Below are positions 10,530 through 18,392 of a stretch of DNA of 19,055 bases, piece after piece. How positions within the stretch are numbered: position 1 is the first letter of the stretch; every line of letters starts with the position of its first letter. The stretch is from JBDTNQ01 sp039933635. GTDB lineage: Bacteria; Acidobacteriota; Vicinamibacteria; Vicinamibacterales; SCN-69-37. The notes beneath the pieces were generated by a model, which worked only from the letters and a program-made list of their open reading frames with translations, ran no database searches and was not told where the DNA came from. The position numbers and the translations under genes are program-made. The stretch spans positions 1 through 19,055 of the forward strand of contig JBDTNQ010000084.1 in NCBI GenBank assembly GCA_039933635.1. The letters run 5' to 3'.

Positions 10530-11372
10530 ATGAAAATCACGGTCGCTCACAGTCCGGATTCGGACGATGCGTTCATGTTTTATGGGTTGGCGTCTGGGGC
10601 GGTGAAGGTCGACGGTATTGAAGTCGATCAGGTGCTGTCCGACATTCAGACACTCAATCAGGCCGCGTTCGAGGGCAAGTATGAGGTGACAGCGGTCTCG
10701 TTCAACGCCTACGCGCACCTAGCCGATCGCTACGCCTTGCTGCCGCACGGCGCGAGCATGGGCGACAAGTACGGGCCGATTCTGGTCACCCGGACACCGG
10801 TCACCGTGCCGGCCAGCGGGCAGGTCAGTCTCAAAGGCATGAAAGTCGCAGTGCCTGGTCTGCTCACGTCGGCCTTCCTCACCTTACAGATGTACGACCC
10901 GAGTTTCGACTACGAGGTCGTCCCCTTTGATGAAATCGATCAGGCGGTGCTGTCCGGCCGCGTGGATGCCGGGTTGCTCATCCACGAAGGACAGCTCACG
11001 TACCAGGCCGACGGTCTCCACAAGGTCGTGGACCTGGGCGAGTGGTGGTTCGACCGCACCGGCGGTCTGCCGCTGCCACTTGGCGGCAACATCATTCGTC
11101 GCGATCTCGGTCCCGAGCTGATGGCGCGCGTTTCGACCATGCTGCACGACAGCATCGCGCACGCGCTGAATCATCGCGCGGAGGCGGTGGAGTACGCGCT
11201 GCAATTCGGCCGCGGCCTCGACCGCGCCGACACCGACACCTTCGTCGGGATGTACGTGAATCAGTTGACGCTCGATTACGGTCCACGCGGCCGTGCGGCG
11301 CTCGAACGCTTCTTCAGCGAGGCGTACGAGAAGAAGCTGATTCCGAATCCAGTGAAGATCGAGTTCGTCTAG
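10530..11372 (+). CDS. mqnD: MqnA/MqnD-family menaquinone biosynthesis protein, probably 1,4-dihydroxy-6-naphthoate synthase
   Basis: This 280-residue protein belongs to the periplasmic-binding-protein-fold family PF02621, whose members act in the futalosine route to menaquinone. It opens with KITVAHSPDSDDAFMFYGLA, the variant of SPCPNDTFMF typical of MqnD-like members, and has VSFNAYAHLADRYALLPHGASMGDKYGP, VPGLLTSAFLTLQMY, GRVDAGLLIHEGQLTY and LPLPLGGNIIRRDLG. MqnD splits cyclic dehypoxanthinylfutalosine to give 1,4-dihydroxy-6-naphthoate. MqnA (chorismate dehydratase) is the closest alternative. The nearby mqnE supports a menaquinone role. ATG 10530 is chosen because the N-terminal strand begins there; the frame stays open upstream but without coding character. 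Its stop shares CTAG with the stop of the convergent btuF-like gene. Confidence 0.82.
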   Translation: MKITVAHSPDSDDAFMFYGLASGAVKVDGIEVDQVLSDIQTLNQAAFEGKYEVTAVSFNAYAHLADRYALLPHGASMGDKYGPILVTRTPVTVPASGQVSLKGMKVAVPGLLTSAFLTLQMYDPSFDYEVVPFDEIDQAVLSGRVDAGLLIHEGQLTYQADGLHKVVDLGEWWFDRTGGLPLPLGGNIIRRDLGPELMARVSTMLHDSIAHALNHRAEAVEYALQFGRGLDRADTDTFVGMYVNQLTLDYGPRGRAALERFFSEAYEKKLIPNPVKIEFV

Positions 11373-12238
11373 CGCGCCGTGCCGTGCAGCGCGTCCGCCA
11401 GTGCCTGCGCCACTTCTCCGACGCGTGGTCCGGGGATCGTGAGCTTGTCATCGGCCAGCATGAGGATGCGATTCGCGCGCACCGCTGGCACTGCCGGGAG
11501 TTGACGCCATGCGGCGCGCTCCTGGGTTTCGCGAGCGGCTGACCAGCCTTTGGATGGCCAGAGCTCGAGGATGACCTCGGGCGCCCGCGCCAGAAGCTGC
11601 TCGCTCGAGACCTGTACGTTCTGGCGCATCACGTCCGCGAAGACGTCCGTCGCGCCGGCCGTCACCAGCAGATCGTGCAGGAATCCGATCCCGCCGCTTG
11701 CGTAGATGCCTCGCAACGCGCCCACTTCACGGCTGAACACGAGCATGGTCTTCGGCCGCGGCAGCCCGGAGACGCGGCGGCGCACATCGGCAAGTTTCGC
11801 CTCGATGGCGGACGCCAGCGCATTGGCTTCAGTCATGCGGCCCACCCGCGCGCCCAGTTCGCGGATCGTCGTGGTGACGTCTGGCAGACCGACGTGACGG
11901 TACGAAAAGACGGGAATGCGCGAGCGCCCAAGCCGTTCGACCAGATCAGTCTGGGAACCGTAGACGACAACCAGCGTCGGACGAAGCGTGAGAATGCGCT
12001 CGTAGTCGGGATCGACTAGGGCACCGACGCGCGTCCGCGTCGCGACCTCTGGCGGATACGTGTCGAAGCTGGACACGCCGACGACCTCAGGTCCGGCGCC
12101 GATGGCGAACAGCATCTCGGTGGCGGCTGGCACCAGGCTGATGATGCGCTGGCCGTTCGCAGGCGTCTGTGCCGTCAGTGCCACCACAATTGCCAGGCAG
12201 ATCGCGAGAGCGAGGAGCGGGCGCCGCGCCATCATCAT
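11369..12238 (-). CDS. btuF: BtuF-like ABC importer substrate-binding protein
   Basis: This 289-residue protein has a signal peptide (MMMARRPLLALAICLAIVVA, cleavage probably near residues 24-30, no lipobox cysteine) and then the class III binding-protein fold: RIISLVPAATEMLFAIGAG, VGVSSFDTYPPEV, VGALVDPDYERILTLRPTLVVVYGSQ, ending with IPGPRVGEVAQALADAL. These motifs are typical of the cobalamin/siderophore/heme-binding group, and the SLVPAATE and YPPEV wording is most like cobalamin binders. It would capture ligand in the periplasm for the permease encoded just upstream. Three consecutive ATGs (12238, 12235, 12232) overlap the permease stop; the first gives an ATGA overlap. No lipid anchor is seen. 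No TonB receptor or corrinoid riboswitch is in the window, so the ligand is inferred. Confidence 0.85.
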   Translation of the reverse strand: MMMARRPLLALAICLAIVVALTAQTPANGQRIISLVPAATEMLFAIGAGPEVVGVSSFDTYPPEVATRTRVGALVDPDYERILTLRPTLVVVYGSQTDLVERLGRSRIPVFSYRHVGLPDVTTTIRELGARVGRMTEANALASAIEAKLADVRRRVSGLPRPKTMLVFSREVGALRGIYASGGIGFLHDLLVTAGATDVFADVMRQNVQVSSEQLLARAPEVILELWPSKGWSAARETQERAAWRQLPAVPAVRANRILMLADDKLTIPGPRVGEVAQALADALHGTAR

Positions 12239-13302
12239 CGTCGTTTCAAGAGCATCCACAGGAAGAAGGGCCCACCCACGAGGGCGGTGATGATACCGAC
12301 AGGCAACTCGAGCGGCGCGAACACCGTTCGACCCACGGTATCGCAGGTCACCAGAAATGCGCCTCCGAGGAAGGCTGATACGGGCAGCACCAGGCGATGG
12401 TCGGCCCCGACCATGAGCCGAACCAGGTGGGGCACGATGATGCCGATGAATCCGATGGGGCCGCCGATCGACACCGCCGCACCCGTTGCGATGGACGCGC
12501 TGAAGAACGCGACACGTTGGGTCCGGTGCACATCCAGGCCGCGAGTGCCGGCAGCGTCCGCCCCGAGACTGAGGAGGTTGAGGGGTCGCGCCAGCCAGAT
12601 GAACGCCGCGAAGGCGACGATGAGAAAGGGCAGGGCGGCCAGGATGGGCGCGTAGCCGGCGACGTCCAGGTCGCCCATCAGCCAGCGCAGCGCGCGATAG
12701 GTGCTGGTGAAATCGCTCAGGTACTGCACGAAGAGAATCAGCGCCGAGAAGAACGCGTTGAGCGTCACGCCCGAGAGCAGCAGCACGGTCGTCGAGAGGC
12801 CGTGCTGTCGGGCGCGCGCGAGCGCATACACCACGAGCACCGCGAGGAACGCACCGACCAGACTCGCGGCGGCCACGCCTGCCAGCGGAAACGCCGCCCC
12901 GAACGTGATGGCCAGCATTGCTCCCAGCGATGCGCCTGCTGAAATCCCAAGGGTGTACGGCGTAGCCAGCGGATTCTGCAGCAGGCTTTGGAAGACAACG
13001 CCCGCAGAGGCGAGGCTGGCACCAACGAGCGCCGCGGCCACTGCCCTCGGCAACCGCGCCAGCAGGAAGATCTGCGCGTCGACGTTGTCGCCAAACGGCA
13101 CGTGCGTGGCAAACACCCGCGTGAAGGACAACGACGTGGAGCCGACAAACGGCGCGAGGCCCACGGAGGCGACCAGCGCGACGAACGACAGCGCGACGAT
13201 CGGCAACCCGCGCGTGAGTGGCGCGCGCAGGAGATGCGGGGGAGACGGGCCGTGCGGCCTCGGCTGTGAGGGGTGGGTCTCGGGCCGCAGTGCGTCGGTC
13301 AT
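12235..13302 (-). CDS. btuC: BtuC/FecCD-family ABC importer permease
   Basis: This 355-residue integral membrane protein has about nine to ten helices. Family features are LARLPRAVAAALVGASLASAG, FQSLLQNPLATPYTLGISAGA, LLLSGVTLNAFFSALI, RWLMGDL, LGADAAGTRGLDVHRTQ and GPIGFIGIIVPHLVRLMVGADHR, ending VGGPFFLWMLLKRR. The GFIGIIVPHLVR stretch includes the region that contacts the ATPase. A proline-rich 30-residue N-terminus precedes the first helix. It lies three bases after the ATPase gene and overlaps the binding-protein gene by four bases, so the order D-C-F forms one operon for uptake of a corrinoid or iron-chelate type ligand. Confidence 0.92.
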   Translation of the reverse strand: MTDALRPETHPSQPRPHGPSPPHLLRAPLTRGLPIVALSFVALVASVGLAPFVGSTSLSFTRVFATHVPFGDNVDAQIFLLARLPRAVAAALVGASLASAGVVFQSLLQNPLATPYTLGISAGASLGAMLAITFGAAFPLAGVAAASLVGAFLAVLVVYALARARQHGLSTTVLLLSGVTLNAFFSALILFVQYLSDFTSTYRALRWLMGDLDVAGYAPILAALPFLIVAFAAFIWLARPLNLLSLGADAAGTRGLDVHRTQRVAFFSASIATGAAVSIGGPIGFIGIIVPHLVRLMVGADHRLVLPVSAFLGGAFLVTCDTVGRTVFAPLELPVGIITALVGGPFFLWMLLKRR

Positions 13303-13305
13303 GGC

Positions 13306-14094
13306 TTACGGCAGCAGGGGAGCGGCAAGGTCCGCCCGAACTTCGTAGAGCTCGCCGATGATCTCCGGCGTGAGGAGCTCGCGTGTCGGACCCGTGGCGA
13401 GCACTCGTCCGTGCGAGAGCAGGATGAGCGATGAGCACACGGAGCCGACCAGTCGCAAGTCGTGGCTCGAGAGCACGATGGTCACATCACGGTCGCGGCG
13501 CAGCCGACCAACGAGCGCGCCAATCTCGAGCTGGTAGCGCAGATCGAGCGACGCCGTCGGTTCGTCGAGCAGCAGCACGCGATGCGTGTCCCGTTGGTGC
13601 GGATCTGGCGCCGCGCGATCATCGAGCTGCGCGAGCGCCGAGGCGATGATCACGCGCTGCTTTTCGCCGCCGCTGAGCGTGGGGAACGCGCGCCTCGCAA
13701 ACGGCGCGGTTCCTGTCGCGTCGAGGGCGTCGGCCGCCGCCGCGAGGTCCGACGGCCCCTCGATCTCGAATGCGCCAAGCCACGGATAGCGCCCCATCAG
13801 CGCGATCTCGAGCACGGTGTAGTCGAACGCCAGGTGGGTCTCCTGCGGGACCACCGCCACGCGCCGCGCGAGCTCGCGGCGCGGAATCTTGTCCAGCGCC
13901 CGGCCATCCAGGGTCACGCAGCCTGACGCTGGCGTCAGGCTGCCAGCCAACAGCTTCAGCAGCGTCGTTTTGCCGGACCCGTTCGGGCCCAGGATGCCCA
14001 CGACGTCCCGGTGCGCCACCTCGACGGTCACGTCGTCCAGCACGGGGTCCGACCCGTAGGCGAAGGAGAGGCGGGATGCGGCCAGCACGCCCAC
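13306..14094 (-). CDS. btuD: BtuD-like ABC importer ATPase
   Basis: This 262-residue ABC ATPase powers the importer. Visible motifs are Walker A GPNGSGKTT (36-44), the Q-loop at VVPQET (Q84), signature LSGGEKQR (140-147), Walker B VLLLDEPTASLD (173-184) and the switch histidine in VLSSHD (H211). Between signature and Walker B there are about 13 extra residues (DDRAAPDPHQRDTH) compared with the usual spacing; similar inserts occur in HmuV-type heme ATPases, so heme is an alternative ligand. The start is GTG 14094 or GTG 14088; an ATG at 14096 is in another frame. The frame remains open much further upstream, but that part runs antisense to mqnE and is not credible. The permease gene follows after three bases. 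Confidence 0.9.
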   Translation of the reverse strand: MGVLAASRLSFAYGSDPVLDDVTVEVAHRDVVGILGPNGSGKTTLLKLLAGSLTPASGCVTLDGRALDKIPRRELARRVAVVPQETHLAFDYTVLEIALMGRYPWLGAFEIEGPSDLAAAADALDATGTAPFARRAFPTLSGGEKQRVIIASALAQLDDRAAPDPHQRDTHRVLLLDEPTASLDLRYQLEIGALVGRLRRDRDVTIVLSSHDLRLVGSVCSSLILLSHGRVLATGPTRELLTPEIIGELYEVRADLAAPLLP

Positions 14095-14107
14095 ATTCTG
14101 TCGCCGT

Positions 14108-14136
14108 TTGCCGCTCTCTGCGAGTTTCGATACGAT
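14108..14136 (+). promoter_or_regulatory. Candidate promoter of mqnE
   Basis: TTGCCG (14108-14113) and TACGAT (14131-14136) are spaced by 17 bases in the 69-base divergent gap between btuD and mqnE. Each box matches consensus at four of six bases, and the predicted start lies about 20 bases before ATG 14164. No corrinoid riboswitch fits in this gap. Confidence 0.4.
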
Positions 14137-14163
14137 CCAGGGCTGACAACCCCCGACGCGCCG

Positions 14164-15312
14164 ATGTATTCCCGCCTGCGATCCCTCGGACTCGACCTCG
14201 TCGCCGACAAGTGCGACGCAGGGGAACGCCTGTCCTTCGACGACGGCGTGGCCCTGTTTCGATGTCCGGATCTGCACGCGGTCGGCTGGCTGGCCAACCG
14301 CGAGCGTGAGCGGCGCCACGGCGCGCGCACCTACTACAACGTCAACCTGCGTCTCGAGGCGACGAACGTCTGTGTCGCGAGTTGCCTGTTCTGCTCGTTC
14401 GCGCGTCTGAAACCGGGTGATGCCGACGCGTACACGCTGTCGCTCGAGCAGGTCCTCGACAAGTTGCGCGAGCGCGAAGGTCAGCCGCTCACCGAGGTGC
14501 ACGTCGTCAACGGCCTGCATCCGGACCTGCCGTTTTCGTATTACCTGGATCTGCTTCGTGGCCTGAAGGCCATTCGGCCAGGCATTCACCTGAAGTGCTT
14601 CACGGCGGTCGAGATTGCGTTCTTCGCCGAGACGTACGGCATGACGGACACTCAAGTGCTCCGGGAGCTGATGGAGGCGGGGCTCGACTCGCTGCCCGGC
14701 GGTGGCGCGGAGATTTTCGCCGAACGCGTGCGCCGCAAGATTGCGCACGACAAGGCCGACGCCGAGCGGTACCTCAGTATTCATCGGCTGGCGCACGGCC
14801 TCGGATTGAAGACGAACGTCACGATGCTCTACGGGCACATCGAGACCTACGAGGAGCGCGTGGACCACATGCTGCGCGTGCGGACACTGCAGGATGAGAC
14901 CGGCGGTTTTCAGGCGTTCATTCCGCTCGCGTTCCATCCCGACAACAATCAGATGCGGAAGCTCCCGGCGCCGTCGGCGATCGACACGCTGCGTGTGCAC
15001 GCGGTGTCGCGGTTGATGCTCGACAACGTGCCTCACGTGAAGGCGTTCTGGATTGCGACCGGGGTTGACGTCGCGCAGATCGCGCTCTGGTACGGCGCGA
15101 ACGACCTCGACGGCACGGTCCAGGAGGAGCGGATTTACCACATGGCCGGCTCGCGCACGCCGGAATCGCTCTCGCCAGCGGCGATTCGCCGGTTGATCGC
15201 GGCTGCGGGCCGCGAACCGCTCGAGCGCGACACGCTCTACAACGTCATTGACGCGAGCGCGCCGCACGCGTCGGCGACGGTGGCGCGCGCGGCATCCCGC
15301 CTGTTACACTAA
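14164..15312 (+). CDS. mqnE: Aminodeoxyfutalosine synthase (radical SAM)
   Basis: This 382-residue radical SAM enzyme joins 3-[(1-carboxyvinyl)oxy]benzoate to the adenosyl group of SAM, giving aminodeoxyfutalosine in the futalosine route to menaquinone. The [4Fe-4S] cysteines are C70, C74 and C77 in NVCVASCLFCSF. MqnE hallmarks are TEVHVVNGLHPDLPF, CFTAVEIAFFAE, DSLPGGGAEIF (about 175-185), TNVTMLYGHIETYEERVDH, GGFQAFIPLAFHP, LDNVPHVKAFW and GANDLDGTVQEE. SLPGGGAE and the length separate it from MqnC. ATG 14164 begins the known N-terminal helix; the open frame continues upstream through the promoter gap without coding character. The gene is divergent from the ABC importer and is followed by an intrinsic terminator. 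Confidence 0.95.
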   Translation: MYSRLRSLGLDLVADKCDAGERLSFDDGVALFRCPDLHAVGWLANRERERRHGARTYYNVNLRLEATNVCVASCLFCSFARLKPGDADAYTLSLEQVLDKLREREGQPLTEVHVVNGLHPDLPFSYYLDLLRGLKAIRPGIHLKCFTAVEIAFFAETYGMTDTQVLRELMEAGLDSLPGGGAEIFAERVRRKIAHDKADAERYLSIHRLAHGLGLKTNVTMLYGHIETYEERVDHMLRVRTLQDETGGFQAFIPLAFHPDNNQMRKLPAPSAIDTLRVHAVSRLMLDNVPHVKAFWIATGVDVAQIALWYGANDLDGTVQEERIYHMAGSRTPESLSPAAIRRLIAAAGREPLERDTLYNVIDASAPHASATVARAASRLLH

Positions 15313-15320
15313 AGACACGT

Positions 15321-15362
15321 CAAATCCCCGTCGGCAACAGCCTTGGGGGATTTGGCATTTTT
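15321..15362 (+). terminator. Intrinsic terminator after mqnE
   Basis: CAAATCCCC (15321-15329) pairs with GGGGATTTG (15346-15354) as a nine-base-pair stem. Its 16-base loop can form a small inner GGC/GCC stem. A TTTTT run sits at 15358-15362. It begins nine bases after the mqnE stop, so nadA likely has its own promoter, although I see no convincing one in 15363-15417. Confidence 0.8.
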
Positions 15363-15417
15363 CATCTCTGGAGATTGAGAAAAATTTCACAAGCTCCGGG
15401 GGCAGGGTGGGACCGCG

Positions 15418-16548
15418 ATGGATATCCAGGTGCTGACCCAGTACGAGAAGACCCAGTTGGCCGAGCGCCAGCCGCTGCCGGACGAATACCTGCGGCTCCC
15501 TGAAGCCGATCTGGATCTGCGGATCGCCGCGGCGAAAGCCGCGCTGGGCGATCGGCTCGTCATCCTCGGCCATCACTATCAGCGTGACGAGGTCATTAAG
15601 TTCGCCGATCGCATCGGCGATTCGCTGAAGCTCGCGCAGTTCGCCGCGGCGCAGCAGGCCGCCGAGAACGTCGTGTTCTGCGGCGTCCACTTCATGGCCG
15701 AAAGCGCCGACGTCCTGGGCGGGCCCCATCAGCGCGTGATGTTGCCCGACCTGGCGGCCGGCTGCTCGATGGCCGACATGGCCGCGATCGATCAGCTGGA
15801 GGTCTGCTGGGAAGAACTGCGCACGCTGGGTGTCACGAGTGTGATCCCGGTCACGTACATCAACTCGGCCGCTGACATCAAAGGCTTCGTGGGCGAGCAC
15901 GGTGGCATCGTCTGCACGTCCAGCAACGCGGCCCGCGCCATGAAATGGGCCTGGGAGCGCGCCGAGAAGCTGGTGATGCTGCCAGACCAGCACCTCGGCC
16001 GGAATACCGCCTATCAGATGGGCGTGGGTCTCGACGAGATGGTCGTGTGGGATCCCCATGAGCCGTTCGGCGGTCTCAGGCCGGAAGAGGTCCGGGCGGC
16101 AAAGTTGATCTTGTGGAAGGGCCACTGCAGCGTCCATACGCGCTTCTCGGTGAAGCAAATCGAGCAGTTCCGCAAGGCGTACCCCGGCGGGAAGGTCATC
16201 GTGCATCCCGAGTGCACGTGGGAGGTGGTGCAGGCGGCCGACGAATCCGGCTCCACCGAACACATCATTCGCACCGTGAAGGCGAGCCCGGCGGGGTCCG
16301 TGTGGGCCGTCGGCACGGAAATCCATCTCGTAAACCGGTTGGCGCGGGAGGTCGCGCCCGACCGCACAGTGGTCACGCTCGACGCGCTGGGCTGCCTGTG
16401 CTCGACCATGTTCCGCGTGTCGCCCAACCACCTGCTCTGGGTACTCGAAGGCTTGGTGGATGGCCGGGTGCACAACCAGATTGTCGTGCCTGAGCCGACC
16501 AAATCCCTGGCGCGCCTCGCGTTGGATAGAATGTTGGCACTTCCCTGA
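15418..16548 (+). CDS. nadA: Quinolinate synthase A
   Basis: This 376-residue cytoplasmic enzyme condenses iminoaspartate with dihydroxyacetone phosphate to quinolinate for de novo NAD synthesis and holds an oxygen-sensitive [4Fe-4S] cluster. Motifs are VILGHHYQRDEVIKFAD, GDSLKLAQ, VFCGVHFMAESADVL, LPDLAAGCSMADM, VTYINSAADIKGF, MLPDQHLGRNTA and HPECTWEVV. Likely cluster ligands are C116 (GCSMAD), C237 (WKGHCSVH) and C326 or C328 (LGCLCSTMF). The length matches the Bacillus-type enzyme. A modest AGGGTGGGA precedes ATG 15418. No nadB or nadC is in the window. sodA follows after 28 bases, probably in the same transcript. Confidence 0.95.
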   Translation: MDIQVLTQYEKTQLAERQPLPDEYLRLPEADLDLRIAAAKAALGDRLVILGHHYQRDEVIKFADRIGDSLKLAQFAAAQQAAENVVFCGVHFMAESADVLGGPHQRVMLPDLAAGCSMADMAAIDQLEVCWEELRTLGVTSVIPVTYINSAADIKGFVGEHGGIVCTSSNAARAMKWAWERAEKLVMLPDQHLGRNTAYQMGVGLDEMVVWDPHEPFGGLRPEEVRAAKLILWKGHCSVHTRFSVKQIEQFRKAYPGGKVIVHPECTWEVVQAADESGSTEHIIRTVKASPAGSVWAVGTEIHLVNRLAREVAPDRTVVTLDALGCLCSTMFRVSPNHLLWVLEGLVDGRVHNQIVVPEPTKSLARLALDRMLALP

Positions 16549-16563
16549 TCTGCTTTCCGCCAC

Positions 16564-16569
16564 GAGGAG
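16564..16569 (+). promoter_or_regulatory. Ribosome binding site of sodA
   Basis: GAGGAG lies seven bases before ATG 16577 and fixes that start; the same frame is open further upstream but overlaps nadA. Confidence 0.65.
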
Positions 16570-16576
16570 CTTGTTT

Positions 16577-17179
16577 ATGTCGCATCAGTTGCCTTCTCTT
16601 CCGTACGACGCCACCGCGCTCGAGCCGCACATCGACGCGCAGACGATGCAGATTCATCACGGGAAGCACCACGCGGCCTACGTGAACAACCTGAACGCCG
16701 CGCTCGAGAAACACCCGTCGCTGCAGGAGAAGAGCGCCGAGGATCTCATCAAGAATCTGGCCGCGGTCCCTGACGACATCCGCACGGCCGTGCGCAACAA
16801 CGGCGGCGGACACGTGAACCACTCGATGTTCTGGCAGATCATGGGGCCCGGTAAGGGTGGCGCGCCGACCGGCGCGATCGCCGAGGTCATTTCCGCGTCG
16901 TTCGGCGGCTTCGACTCGTTCAAGGAACAGATGAACAAGGCTGGTGTCGGCCGCTTCGGCAGCGGCTGGGCGTGGCTGGTCGACGCGGGCGGCAAGCTTG
17001 CCATCGAGAGCAGCGCGAATCAGGACAATCCGATGATGGAGGGCAAGCGTCCGATCTTCGGCATCGACGTCTGGGAGCACGCCTACTACCTCAAGTATCA
17101 GAACCGCCGGCCGGATTACCTTGCAGCCTGGTGGAATGTCATCAACTGGGATGAAGTCAACAAGCGGCTGAAGGGCTAG
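16577..17179 (+). CDS. sodA: Superoxide dismutase, Mn type (Fe/Mn family)
   Basis: This 200-residue enzyme converts superoxide to oxygen and hydrogen peroxide. Metal ligands are H27 (QIHHGKHH), H82 (VNHSMFW), D164 and H168 (DVWEHAYY). The residues that usually tell metal type, GGGHVNHS (glycine 78) and ANQDNP (Q149), are those of manganese enzymes; cambialistic use cannot be excluded. There is no signal peptide, so it is cytoplasmic. It lies 28 bases after nadA, whose Fe-S cluster is superoxide-sensitive, so joint expression would make sense. It converges on moeA with seven bases between stop codons. Confidence 0.95.
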   Translation: MSHQLPSLPYDATALEPHIDAQTMQIHHGKHHAAYVNNLNAALEKHPSLQEKSAEDLIKNLAAVPDDIRTAVRNNGGGHVNHSMFWQIMGPGKGGAPTGAIAEVISASFGGFDSFKEQMNKAGVGRFGSGWAWLVDAGGKLAIESSANQDNPMMEGKRPIFGIDVWEHAYYLKYQNRRPDYLAAWWNVINWDEVNKRLKG

Positions 17180-17186
17180 CCCGGTT

Positions 17187-18392
17187 TCAGAACAGCGTCA
17201 CCACAACCGATGTGCCGGCGGACAGGCTGGCGGTCCCGACGGGGATCTCGATGTAGCCGTCGGCGGCCGCCATGCTTGTGATGTCTCCGGACGATTTGAA
17301 CGCCGGCTGGACGGCGCCGTCGGCGATGCGCACCGTGAAGAACTGGTGACGATCGCTCGAGGCGCGAATGTCGGACGCCAGCGGTAGCGTGAGGCGCATC
17401 GGGCGCCACGGCGGCAGTCTCGCGGTCGCACGGAGAAACGGCATCAGCAGCAGATAGGCGTTCGACAGGCACGATGTCGGGTTGCCGGGCATCCCGAACA
17501 CGGGTGTCGCGTCGATCGACCCCAGCAGCGTGGGCTTGCCCGGCTTCATGGCGACGCCGTGAAACACGATCGATCCCAATGCGCGCACGGCATCGACGAG
17601 CAGATCCCGTCCTCCGACGGAACTGCCGCCGGAACAGACGATGACATCGTGCGTCGCGGCTGCGCGAAGCGCGTGGACGAGATCCTCGATCACATCTCCG
17701 ACACGTGGCGTCAACACCGCGGTGCACCCGTGATCTTCAGCCACCGCGCGCAGTGTGAAGCGGTTGACGTCGTAGACGTGCCCGGGCGGCAGGGCGTCGC
17801 CTGGCGACGTGACCTCGTTGCCGGTGGAGACGATCGCGACCGTTGGGCGCTCGAAGATCTCGACGTTCGTGACGCCGGCAGCGGCCAGGGCCCCAATGCG
17901 TGCCGGCGTCAGCACGTCCCCGGGATGGACGATGGCCTGGTTCGCGCGGAGATCCGCGCCCCGACGGCCGATGTTCTGCCCGACGGCCGCACGGCCCGCG
18001 AACGTCACCTGGTCGCCACTGCGCGTTGTCCGCTCGACCATCACCACCGCGTCGGCGCCGGCGGGCATGGGCGCACCGGTGCTGATTTCGATGCACTCGC
18101 CCTCGCCGAGCACCCGGCGCGACACCTCACCAGTGAAGATACGGTCGACGCAGGGGAGCGTTGTGGGTCCGCCGGCGGCCGGTAGATCGGTCGCGCGTAT
18201 CGCGTAGCCGTCCATTGCCGATCGGTCGAACGGCGGCACGTCGAGCGTGGCAATCACCGCTGTCGCGACCACGCGATCCCGCGCGTCCGCGAGGGACGTC
18301 GTTTCACGCCGCGCGATTGGGCGCGCAGCCGCGAGCGCACGGCGGAGCGCTTCATCGAACGAGACCAGCTCCCCGAAGACGTCTGGCCTCAT
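17187..18392 (-). CDS. moeA: Molybdopterin molybdotransferase MoeA
   Basis: This 401-residue protein inserts molybdate into adenylylated molybdopterin in the last step of molybdenum cofactor synthesis. It has the order expected for MoeA: SFDEALRRAL, TLDVPPFDRSAMDGYAIRA, ISTGAPMPAGADAVVMVE, NIGRRGADLRANQ, VAIVSTGNEVTSPG, YDVNRFTLRA, VCSGGSSVGGRDLLVDA, FHGVAMKPGKP and VFGMPGNPTSCL, then a C-terminal beta domain to about 400. Its ATG overlaps the moaB stop by four bases (ATGA), so moaB and moeA are translationally coupled. No molybdoenzyme gene is in the window. Confidence 0.95.
   Translation of the reverse strand: MRPDVFGELVSFDEALRRALAAARPIARRETTSLADARDRVVATAVIATLDVPPFDRSAMDGYAIRATDLPAAGGPTTLPCVDRIFTGEVSRRVLGEGECIEISTGAPMPAGADAVVMVERTTRSGDQVTFAGRAAVGQNIGRRGADLRANQAIVHPGDVLTPARIGALAAAGVTNVEIFERPTVAIVSTGNEVTSPGDALPPGHVYDVNRFTLRAVAEDHGCTAVLTPRVGDVIEDLVHALRAAATHDVIVCSGGSSVGGRDLLVDAVRALGSIVFHGVAMKPGKPTLLGSIDATPVFGMPGNPTSCLSNAYLLLMPFLRATARLPPWRPMRLTLPLASDIRASSDRHQFFTVRIADGAVQPAFKSSGDITSMAAADGYIEIPVGTASLSAGTSVVVTLF

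Noticed and set aside
12239..13438. Upstream extension of the btuF frame
   Set aside because: It lies in another frame across the permease gene; the signal peptide at 12238 marks the real start.
14095..14163. Cobalamin riboswitch for the importer
   Set aside because: The gap is only 69 bases, too short for the aptamer, and no B12-box-like sequence was seen in it.
14095..15267. Upstream extension of the importer ATPase frame
   Set aside because: The extension runs antisense through mqnE, and the ABC domain begins naturally at GTG 14094/14088.
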